Below, in pieces: positions 1-9,600 of a stretch of DNA of 64,000 nucleotides. Each line of letters starts with the position of its first letter. Position 1 is the first letter of the stretch. The translations under genes were made by a program, and so were the position numbers. The notes under the pieces are model-generated. The model had not been told where the DNA came from, did no database searches, and saw nothing but the letters and a program-made list of their open reading frames with translations. The stretch is taken from positions 248,001-312,000 of the forward strand of contig JAVXUO010002601.1 of the NCBI GenBank assembly GCA_033065855.1, read 5' to 3'. Source of the DNA: Escallonia rubra. Its lineage: Eukaryota > Streptophyta > Magnoliopsida > Escalloniales > Escalloniaceae.

Positions 1-1187
1 AGTCCTTTTCCCTTTCTTGTGATGATTGTTAAATTTGATGCAGTGAGTTTCTCTATATTTATGGTTTTGCGTTTCGTCTACATAGCTGGAATTTTATCTT
101 GTTTCTGTAGTTTGGCAAAGTAGTTTTTTATCCTTGTAATGTAATCAAATCTTTTTCAATGGTGGGTTGTTAATTTGAATCCTGCAATATTATGGTTTGA
201 CTGAGATACTAAGCTTCTGCTTCTTTCATCAAAGCGCTAATGGGTTCTCCATGGAAATACGCCATTTGCGATATTCCAATGGTTGAAGGACCTCAACCCT
301 CCACATAAAAGTGTGGTGCACATGCCAACGTTGAATGGCATTGTTATTAGATATTGGGTTTCGTGCCATCTTGTTTTGATATAGTCCGACCTTCTGCTGT
401 TCTTTATAATGATTTTCAAGAGACATTCAATTTGGTTCCTTTCTCCTTATAGTTTATCTCGTTTATAATTACAAAAGGCCAATTGTTACTCTAAAGTGGT
501 AAGTTGGATAGAGTGGCACACAATTACTAATTACAGGAACTTTCTAGTTTAGAGTTGTATCAGACTCTTTATGAGGACGGGTGAGTGGATTGGGGTGAGG
601 ACAGGAGAGAGTACAAGTATTCATGGAATGGAACGTCAGAATATTCTTCACGGTGTTGACAATATGCCTTCACCAATCCCTGGAAGAAAGAAGAAAAGCA
701 TCCAATACGACAAGCACCTTGTTCACTATTGTGTACTGATGGATGGCAGCCCCTTTATTAATCGGTGAGATCATTCCACTGGCAATTGAACGTCACTCCT
801 GAGTCCCGATATTCCCAGTTGTTGTCACCAAAACCTCTCCCTCTGCTGACACATGAGGAAGTACCTTGCCAAGTGCTTGCCTTCTACTCCATCAGTAAGA
901 TGAAAATTTTATGAACTTGTGTAGGACATGCCAAAGCTTTGTGTATTTTAAAAAATTGCGCATCCAGTAACCTTACAGCATAAACCGAAGTTTATCCCTA
1001 GTGATTTGAGAGCAACCCGCCCGGCAGTTGCATGGTTCGAGTCTCGCAATCCCTCTCTCCCAGCAAGTTTTGTGCATAAAAGATGCTCTCAAAATTAACC
1101 CTCGTAAAAAATGTAACTTTGTCCAGTCATCGTGGTGTGGTAGAAGTAACTATTAAATTTCTTGGAAATCTTATGTAACTTTTGCAG
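1..1187. other. Upstream part of the SAWADEE gene, exons unresolved
   Basis: This stretch should contain introns or earlier exons of the SAWADEE gene if it is intact. An open stretch at 571-767 on the + strand ends at a donor-like GTGAGA (about 766) and encodes a basic PSPIPGRKKK segment. I do not recognise it as the homeodomain or the first half of SAWADEE. No convincing exon carrying the expected start of the domain was found. Confidence 0.3.
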
Positions 1188-1737
1188 GAAGCTCGGGTGA
1201 GATTTGCTGGTTTTCGTAATGTGGAAGATGAATGGGTCAATGTAAGACGGGCAGTGAGAGAGCGTTCAATTCCTCTAGAACCTTCAGAGTGTCACAGGGT
1301 CAAAGCTGGAGATCTTGTGCTATGCTTCAGGGTAATACATCCTTCTCCTTTCCATCTACAGTTAACATTGACACTGTTCAATCTTGTGAGAAGAAGATGA
1401 CCTTTCAAATACTCAACACGATGCTACGTCAGCGTAGAATGAAACAGGCGACAGGCACCAAATGTTCTTTTGGGTTGCGGCTTTATTTTATTTTTTTTAA
1501 TTTTCAGGAAAGTGATGACAATGCATTGTACTGTGACGCGTACATTCTGGAAGTTCAGAGACTAATGCACGAGGTCACAGATTGCAGCTGCATCTTTGTG
1601 GTTCGCTATGCCTTGGATAATGTCGAGGTAGAATAATGAATTAAGAGCTCTCCTCTCTTAAGGTCATAATACCTAATTCTATCTCTGTATTACAGGCAGA
1701 AGTTCCATTAAGCAGTATATGTTGCAGGCCAACGTAA
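1188..1737 (+). CDS. SAWADEE-domain protein (SHH1/SHH2 type), last three coding exons
   Basis: Three exons (1188-1331, 1508-1627, 1696-1737) have clean GT-AG junctions and stay in frame to a TAA stop at 1735. The joined peptide starts [24 protein letters not shown], continues with [20 protein letters not shown] and CSCIFVVRY, and ends [12 protein letters not shown]. This is the second half of the SAWADEE domain. In Arabidopsis SHH1/DTF1 that tandem Tudor-like fold reads H3K9 methylation with unmethylated H3K4 and recruits RNA polymerase IV for siRNA-directed DNA methylation. The clustered Cys residues near the end fit the zinc-binding part of the fold. The homeodomain and the first half of SAWADEE should lie upstream. 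I could not place those exons in 1-1187, so the gene may start outside the window or be a 5'-truncated copy. The protein ends right after the domain, shorter than typical SHH2. The family call is solid; whether the gene is functional is open. Confidence 0.75.
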
Positions 1738-3748
1738 TAGTTTTCTAGCTTGCTTGTTATGAACTCCAACAACATAACTACATAAGCATCGGTGGAAACT
1801 GGAAAGAGAACTGCCAATGGAGAAATCATTTCCCTTTGCTGTAAAGTACCGCACTGAAGATACTTGTGGGAGCTTTAACTCGTAGAAAATGTTGCATTTG
1901 TAGCTTAGGTGGTGAACATTGTGGCAGGATGCTGATTAATGATCTGATCCTGTCTTCGTCTAGGTTGAGGGGTGGGGATGAAACTATCCATGTGCAACAC
2001 CCTCACTGAACCTGGAGTCATAAATCAGACATTGTTAATAGAATCTTTGGATGTTGAAGCATACGCCAAGACTGCACTGTAGGGGCAGGCATTTTTGTTG
2101 TTGCAAGCTTTCATCTTCTAGTTCTTTTATGCTGAGATATTGACTGTGTGAATTGGATGATTTTATTCAATGCGATATGGTGGTGCAGTTGATGCCTATT
2201 TTATTGGTCCCTTCGTTATTGTCTCATCCTGGTCACCACCTCTATCCTCGTTGCTGTAGTTTGGTATGTAGCCTACGCATTACTACACCAAATGCCAGTC
2301 AACGTGAATTTTTTTTGCTACTTGGTTGAAAGATGCACCAGCTTTTGCAGCTGCTGCCCCTTACTTTTGAATAAGGGCAAATTACAGTCGAGGACTATGT
2401 TTTGTCGTAATAACACTTATGTATGTTGACTAAATAGAATGCAGATGTTAATTTTTTTGTTGAAAGACATATTTTCACTATAGCCGTATTTCTCTCCTCT
2501 CTCTCTCACACTCAGATCAGCAACACCTTGTGTCTCTACCCCCCTTCAACTCCACGAACCACCAGGGCAGCACCGGCCACAACCCCACACAACCCCAATA
2601 CCTCTGCCAAATTTGCCCCAAGAATTCACCAAATCTACCCCAAGAATCTGCTTTCAAAATTTCACTAAAATCCTGCCAAACCTACTTCCTCCTTAACACC
2701 ACACACGCACAACCAACACGACCCACTGCTGTCAGCAACCGCCGCAATCCTCCATACACATTTATAGGTTAACCGGTGACACACTGAAAAAACTACAAAC
2801 ACCAAAATATTAACTTCACTAACCCTGTTAACTTTAACCATCAACCACCACCACGGCACCACCTCAAACTTCAATTGCATTTCCATAAAACCAAAAAGCA
2901 TTAACATAAAGAGACCATTAAGTTATAACTCACTGCAGACTTGAATTAAATTGCAAAATGAAGAAGATCCAAATAGTCAATAGCTGTTAAGATCTCCAAA
3001 CTCACTCAAGATCTTAAGTTCACATTGAAAGTACTCACGCACACACATTTACCCAGATTTGGGTTTGCACATGCGCGCGCGCACACACACACACACGGAG
3101 AGTTGTGTGTGTGCATGTGTGTGAGCGCGTGCGCGCGCGTATTTGCAAATTCGTGTGTAAGTGTGCGTGTGATTGTGGAAAATTGGAAGAAAGTGAATGA
3201 AGGTGGATGTTTGATAGAGCTCGTATCCAAAGAGTTGGAGTAATGGTGGCCGATGTGTGCAGTGGTGGCCGTTGCAGCAGAGCATGGCTATAGTGGTGGT
3301 AAAGAGAAGAGGGAGAGAGAAGAGAGAGATGCGTATAGTATTGACATTTTCAAAATACAAAATGGTCACATCATCCAAAATTGTTAGTTAATGTCACTGA
3401 AATCTAACATGGGAAATCTAATACAATTTTTTTCACATTTTGAATATGGGTGTTCACTTAGTGAAAATACGGCCTTTGACCATAATTTACCACTAAACTC
3501 AAGGAGTTTAGTAATATTATTTCTAAAAGTTACAATCAGAAGGACAAGCTTGAATTGGTAATAGTAGAAACAGTAATTATATAGCATTACATGTTACAGT
3601 TTTAACAAATTGCATAAAACAAAGGTGCCAATGAAAGTCTAAACACCAACTACATCGACTTGGCTAGATCTACTAGTATCTAATTCTTTGGAGATCCGGT
3701 CCATCGATAACATGTAACATTCATTTGCATGCAAAAGTAGACAGAGAG
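1738..3748. other. Intergenic spacer
   Basis: This is 3' flanking sequence of the SAWADEE gene followed by spacer. It is AT-rich and no open stretch has family similarity that I recognise. From about 2530 to 2900 the + strand is rich in C and A; its translations look low-complexity. It contains the alternating purine-pyrimidine palindrome listed separately. Confidence 0.6.
3070..3140. repeat. Alternating GC/AC and GT/GC tracts in near-palindromic arrangement
   Basis: A run of alternating CG then CA dinucleotides (about 3073-3096) is followed by a 7-base non-alternating spacer and then by TG dinucleotides that pass back into CG dinucleotides (about 3104-3140). The second half is close to the reverse complement of the first. 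Alternating purine-pyrimidine runs of this kind can adopt Z-DNA, and the inverted arrangement could extrude a cruciform. Confidence 0.8.
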
Positions 3749-3817
3749 ATTGATTCAGTCAATAATCTCTTGCGTCCACACATAACACTACAAGAGTGCC
3801 AAAAAATACTAGTAAGG

Positions 3818-3820
<3 letters not shown>

Positions 3821-3853
<33 letters not shown>
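3821..3853. repeat. (TA)n microsatellite inside the left arm
   Basis: About 16 TA units directly abut GGGAGCTGATCCG, the inner terminus of the inverted-repeat element. A shorter TA run sits at the mirrored place in the right arm (5343-5360). Confidence 0.9.
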
Positions 3854-3856
<3 letters not shown>

Positions 3857-4276
3857 AGCTGATCCGTTGAGAGCGTGGGCAAAATAGGAGAAGTTGCGAA
3901 CGCGATCTGACCGACGGTCCAAATCGCGCCTTTTTCGAATACTGTTAGTCGTCCGCGATACAGTATAGCGGACGGACTTTTTTACCTTTTTGCCCTCTGA
4001 CCCGTCCGCTATACTGTATCGCGGACGGTCCAAATTTTTTTTTTTACGTTTTTTTTAAGTTCGTCCGCTACATAATGTAGCGGACGATTTTTTTACAAAA
4101 ATAGCCTCCTGTTCCATCCGCTACATTATGTAGCGGAGGAGTAAGCAGACATTATTTTTTTTTCCAGTCCTTTCTCTCATTAAAATTCTGACATGTTTCT
4201 CTCTCTTTCTCTCTCATTTGTCTCGTCAATTTCTGACACACTCTATTTCCTCTCTCTCTCTCTATCTCTCATCAAT

Positions 4277-4879
4277 TTATGACGCTTTCTCTCTCTTTTC
4301 TCTCACCATGATTTCTTTTATGGGTTCTGGATGTAACACATAATGTAAATAGTATGCATGGGTGAGGGAAGGCTGAATTTCAGCCGTGTCATGTTGGTGC
4401 ATGGTGAGGCCGTGGAGTGATGGCAGCTGTGGTGGAGTGCGGCTGGGTACGGGGACCTTGCGTAAGTGTATCGGAGCCAAAACGTTGGAGAGAAACAGCC
4501 TTGGGGAGGCTGTCAAGTATGCTGTTGACAGGAAAAGGACCCACTGCCGTGAGGCAGTGTGTGTAGATTGGACAATAACAAGCCATTGCCGTGAGGCAGT
4601 GGCTGCTTTGCTGTGACTTGGGTTTGAGAAGATTATGCTTTGGAAAGAAAAATGAAGCAAGGGCAGTAGCTTGGAGGGAAACAAAAATTTAGTGAATGAA
4701 GGAGAAGATGATGGGTCTAGCTGTGGGAGTTGGAGAAATTGGTTATATGCATATGAGTATATGTATGTGTATATTAGAGAGTTACAAAATGATGTAGTGT
4801 GTAGTAAGTATGGAATGTGACATTGGATTTGTAAATGGGTGCCTGTGTAAAGAAGAAGAAGAATGAGGGGAAAGGACAA
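4277..4879 (-). other. Uninterrupted 200-codon stretch in the centre of the inverted-repeat element, probably not a gene
   Basis: The - strand is open for 200 codons across the unique centre of the element. The peptide is rich in Ser, Leu, His and Pro, has no domain I recognise, and contains a small internal duplication (a TASRQW motif twice). That duplication reflects a repeated GCCGTGAGGCAGTG motif in the DNA (4546 and 4589). It may be captured host sequence or chance. Confidence 0.2.
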
Positions 4880-5494
4880 TGGGGTGGCCCATCTTTACGT
4901 GGGTATGTTTCTGGAGAACAAAAGAAGAAGAAGAAGAATGGTTTCTGGATAACAAAAGAAGAAGAAGAAGAATGGGGGAAAGGACAAAGGGTGGGGCCCT
5001 TCAGCAAATCATGCCCACAGCAAATGTGTGCCTGCCTACTCCTCCGCTACATAATGTAGCGGATGGAACAGGAGGCTATTTTTGTAAAAAAATCGTCTGC
5101 TACATTATGTAGCGGACGAACTTAAAAAAAACGTAAAAAATTTTTTTGGACCGTCCGCGATACAGTATAGCGGACGGGTCAGAGGGCAAAAAGGTAAAAA
5201 AGTCCGTCCGCTATACTGTATCGCGGACGACTGACAGTATTCAAAAAAGGCGCGATCTGGACTGTCCATCTTTCAGGATGGACGGCCAGATCGCGCTTGC
5301 AACTTCTCCTATTTTGCCCACGCTCTCAACGGATCAGCTCCCATATATATATATATATATGTGTGTGTGCCTTACTAGTATTTTTTGGCACTCTTGTAGT
5401 GTTATGTGTGGACGCAAGAGATTATTGACTGAATCAATCCCTGTACTTGAGATTGTTCATGGATGAGATGAAGTTTGACTTAAGATTGTTTGAT

Positions 5495-5582
5495 TGAGTT
5501 TGTTGGTGGAATGGACAGTATATTTGAGATTGTTTGATTGAGTTTGTTGGTGTAATCGGCAGTATATTTGAGATTGTTGAGT
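5495..5582. repeat. Two-copy tandem repeat, unit about 43 bp
   Basis: A unit reading GATTGAGTTTGTTGGTG, then an AATGGACAGTATATT-type segment, then GAGATTGTT occurs twice in a row (about 5490-5535 and 5535-5578) with few differences. A third partial copy starts upstream near 5448. Confidence 0.7.
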
Positions 5583-5689
5583 TTGTTGTTTGCGATGAGA
5601 GAAACGATTGCATAGAGGGATAAAAAGAGAGAGACGGCTGAAATGGGGAAAGGTCGTGTTCTCCTAACCACAATCATACCAACCGGCAC

Positions 5690-5984
5690 TAAGTGTAGCG
5701 GTTAGGTATAACACCAATTGCTACACTTTGTAGCGGTTGGGGGGAAATTGGTGGGGCCCCAACCGCTACAAAGACTAGCGGTTGAGAATTTTTTTGCTTC
5801 CAGGGCAGTTTTTGAGTTTTTTGCAACCGCTTTAAAGAGTGGCGGTTGGCACTTTTAAAAAAAAAAAAAAAAAAGAACTGGGCCATCCACGAGTACACGT
5901 GGATGGCCATATTTATGGTGAAGAAATAGTTATTTCTCCACCAGTGGGTGTGGATCGGCTCCCTATATATATATATATATATAT
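5690..5984. mobile_element. Second hairpin-rich repeat ending at a TA microsatellite
   Basis: This stretch contains several hairpins with the core TGTAGCGG/CCGCTACA. The clearest is CTTTGTAGCGGTTGGGG paired with its complement at 5728-5773. A GGCCATCCACG...CGTGGATGGCC stem lies at 5881-5908. It ends with GGATCGGCTCCC (5952-5963), directly joined to a TA run (5964-5984). End motif, flanking TA tract, subterminal stem and repeated TGTAGCGG hairpins follow the same order as in the right arm of the neighbouring 1.7 kb element, though most of the sequence differs. A matching left terminus was not found. Confidence 0.6.
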
Positions 5985-6061
5985 AGAGGCAGCTATTGCA
6001 CTAATGGGTCTCCTTCCTGCATTTGGTGAAGTAAAAAATAAAATGGCCCATTTTAGAGCTC

Positions 6062-6340
6062 TCAGAACTGATCAAGTGACAACGAAAGCAGCCACTTGAA
6101 AGGGTTCAATCTTCTGAAGCCAATATAAAGAACCAACTTTTCGCCTGTTCCGTCGATGAAATCGCTGCCCACCAGAACAGCTTGGCCTGTGAATTCAGAC
6201 TCTGACTTTTGCTGGTTCTCATCACTGTCACTGAAGAAATTATAGGTTGGGTCTGATACCAGATACACCATAACTCCACATACGGATCGGCAATGCATGC
6301 AACTATGGATGGATAATAATCTGATATCAAAAATTATCTC
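6062..6340 (-). other. Possible exon or coding remnant downstream of the kinase gene
   Basis: A - strand frame encodes VSDPTYNFFSDSDENQQ, then SEFTGQAVLVGSDFIDGTGEKLVLYIGF, and ends LSLDQF before a stop. The composition looks like real protein rather than random frame, but I do not recognise the family. It lies about 330 bp beyond the kinase stop codon on the same strand. It could be the last exon of a further gene, a pseudogene fragment, or chance within a 3' UTR. Confidence 0.25.
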
Positions 6341-6666
6341 AAGCAACTTAGCCACTGAAGCAAGGCTGGAGCCTTTAATAATTAGATAAATAAGATCCCA
6401 ATTAAGCAGTAAAATATTGGATGGGCCTATAACCCTCTCAAACAAGTCTTTATTGTCCAAGCCTATACAAACATGAGATAAAACCACAACACTAATGCAC
6501 AACATGATACCCGACGACAAGTTGCTGTATGTTGGCTATGACTAATTATAGTTATGATTCAAAATGTTGCTGGCCTTGGATGCCACTTTGGAGATCCAAA
6601 ATTTGTATCTTCCAGAATGACGAGCTGAAAGAAAAATATCATGTTGCCAAACAAAATTTGGCAGGG

Positions 6667-9600
6667 CTAGGAAACTGTACGGCCATAACAAACAGATGCA
6701 ATGTACAAATTTTTTGCCCACTTCTCCTGCATGGACCAACATAGATATGGTAAGTTTGGACTTCCTAAGATGTTAATAAAATTGAATCTTGGACGAGAAA
6801 CTGAAAAGACTAGCATATGAAATGAATTACCTTCACATGTGAACTAGGGAAGGCGGAGGTACGAAGCGTTTCCTGTGTTTCATCTGCAAGCTTTCTTCTT
6901 GGCACGCTTAAAACTAAAGCAGCCTGATCCCAAGTTGCTGCAGTAGAAGTTATGCGATATCCATAATCCCACCGCCGATGAATACCTTCGCTAGGGTAGA
7001 GAAAATCTAGTTCGACAACCTGCATATATATAAAAGGTCAGCCCCAGGAAAACTTTCCGCAAAGAGAAATAAACTAGTATTCAATATCGCAATCCACAAA
7101 AACCTGGTCTGAGAATCCAGCACCCCGAGACATAACAACACCCCATCTGTTTCCTGAGGTGGCCATGGAAGTAACATAAAAGCCCTCTTTCCACTTTTTA
7201 TTTATCCACTTGAAGGGGAACGAATCACTAACTTTGTAGGATTGCTGTACATACGTTGTACCTGAAATGCAAATGAAACCCATCCGGGAAAAACTCAAAT
7301 GAAGGAAGTCACATAAATCTATTAATAAAAAGCCACACAGGCACACACTAACCTTTTGACATAATTACTAAAGAACTCCCATTAGTAGCTCCTGCTATTG
7401 CACTGATATAGTAGTTCTTTTCCCACTGCTCCATTATCCACTCCTACAGGCAGCCAAAAGCAAAGACTCGACTCAATTCATTGAGCTCAAACTAAGCTTT
7501 TATCAAGTAAGGTTCAAACATTGCATTATGTGAATGATGCTATAGGCAAGCACCTTGTGAAGAAAAACGGGCGATAGTTCATAAACTTGTGAAGTAAAAC
7601 CAGTGCCTGCATCCATAATTATAGCCCACAAATCTTGACAAGACGCTACACTGCTGATGTACAAGCCATCTTCATTTCCTTTTTCAATATGTTGTGGAAG
7701 CCGCGCATCTGCTACATTATAATGGTACCTACAGCAGCATGACAACACATGCATCCTCAATCTTATCACTCTCACAAGTTACATATCCGACCGCGATCTT
7801 AACAAACAACATGTCTTATGGAATTTTTTTCTTTCAAAAGGTAAAACTAGACGCAGACCACGAAAAGGAAAGATGAAGCATGTGAAGAATAACTTTTCTG
7901 GACAAATTCATGTTTGTGTTAAACCATGAGAGAATACTTCTGGAGGCAAAAAAACACCTTTGCTTCATAGGTCGACGGCCATTGTAAACGCTAATCCACT
8001 GTGTTGCAGGCATCCCCATACGAACTTTCTTCTTAGGTTGTTCGTCCTCCTCATCCTCAAAAGTCAACCGGCCTCTCTTGTGGCCAACTTGGAAAATAAG
8101 CTTGACATTGCACAAAAAGTAAAAATCCAGACTTATATTTAGCGGATGCACGTAAAATGGATAACTACATAAGAATGAACCATCAAAAAATGAAATAAGA
8201 ACATCTTCAACACCTTCCGTGCTCCATCGGTGTTAATGGGCCTGATATCTGGATTTGTTCCAACTATCCCATCAAAAAACGAGATGTACTTTGCATAGTT
8301 AGGTTCCTCGTCAAATTTTAAGTTCACCACACATTCCACAAACAATTGAAAAGGTCGTGGACAGAAAGAACACATAGCCTCTGGAGATGTTGACATCTTC
8401 TTCTTGCAAACCAGAAACCCTTTGTTCTCACCCTAAGAAAGCACCAACATAAATAAACCTTTACTCTCAAGTTACTCAGCACAAAACGCATGCGAATTAC
8501 CGGATGATTCAATAGGGGCCAACCTGGTATCCTTGCCAAGGTAGACGACCACGTAGGAGAAAAATGAGAGTGTAAGCAAGAGACTCTAAATCATCTCTCC
8601 TGCTGCCTGTTCTGCCTAAATGAGCATGCACACTAGCATACCGAACTGTTCCCCTGCCAGACCAGGATGCAAATCAGCCAAGGAGCAACAAAGCCCAAAG
8701 GAGTTCTAAATGGGCCAAGGAGAAGAAAAATTAGATTAACTTCCCACTATAACACAAAAGAATTAAATATTATACCTGAAAACATCTGGCCGCTGGTCAT
8801 AATCAACATGCTGACCAGTAGAACTATCTCGCCACTTTGAAGCTAAGAGCTCATACAAATTACAAAACAATGAGACATTTGAGAAGTAGTGGAGTAGCTG
8901 CAGAAGATTGAAGCAATAGTGGTCTAAAAAGTACCTAATCCAAGATCAACCAGAAAAAGCTTTTTCTCATCAGGAGTCCCTGGGGGACCAAGCAAAAAGT
9001 TTTCAGGCTTCACATCTCCATGCACATAACTGCCAAAGTTTTCCCAAGTTAGTTCAATGCATCACATATTTTCACAATTTTGAGATAACATATCAAGCGG
9101 AGTTAATCACATTCGTGCAATAGTATGAGAAAGCTTAAAAGAAAATATTTCCAGTTGCAAATAAGATTATAAACAGCTCATTGGCCGAGAAAGTTCCAGG
9201 GTTACACCGCCTGCAAAAACATATGTGCCAGTGTTTCTGCTTGAGTGAACATCCTAATCCCACATATTAGACTTGGGTGATGAAAAAAGATTCATCGGAA
9301 GGGTTTTAACTAATAGGATTCAATAAACCAGTGGCCACAGAATTCAAAAGATAGAGACGAGAAAAGAAAATAACTCTACTCTTCCAAAAGACTGACTTCA
9401 CTGCAGAAGATAAAATAAATAGAAAGGAGAACACAAAAACTTCAAAAACATTATAAACATGTGGAAATTGGCCAAAAGATCTCACCCTTTAGAATGCATC
9501 TTCTCCAATATAGAAATTGCTTCTATGGCAATGCATGCAACCATTTCAACGGACATCCTAGAATTTTAAAAGGCAAGTGCATTAATAAAGCAATTAAAAC

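Larger units (their letters stand above)
3749..5438. mobile_element. Long inverted-repeat (foldback-like) element with about 400 bp arms
   Basis: The left arm (3749-4150) and right arm (5031-5438) are reverse complements with few differences. Reading inward, each arm has a 37 bp outer segment, a CACTA-type start (CACTACAAGAGTGCC at 3786, mirrored at 5401), a TA microsatellite (3821-3852 and 5343-5360), then GGGAGCTGATCCG (3854) or its complement (ending 5342). Next come local hairpins built on GTCCGC(G)ATAC and CCGCTACA/TGTAGCGG. The differences between arms include an extra 24-base hairpin in the right arm (about 5263-5288). The central 0.9 kb (4151-5030) is unique and encodes no recognised protein. 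I see no transposase, so this is a non-autonomous element or a nest of two. Confidence 0.8.
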
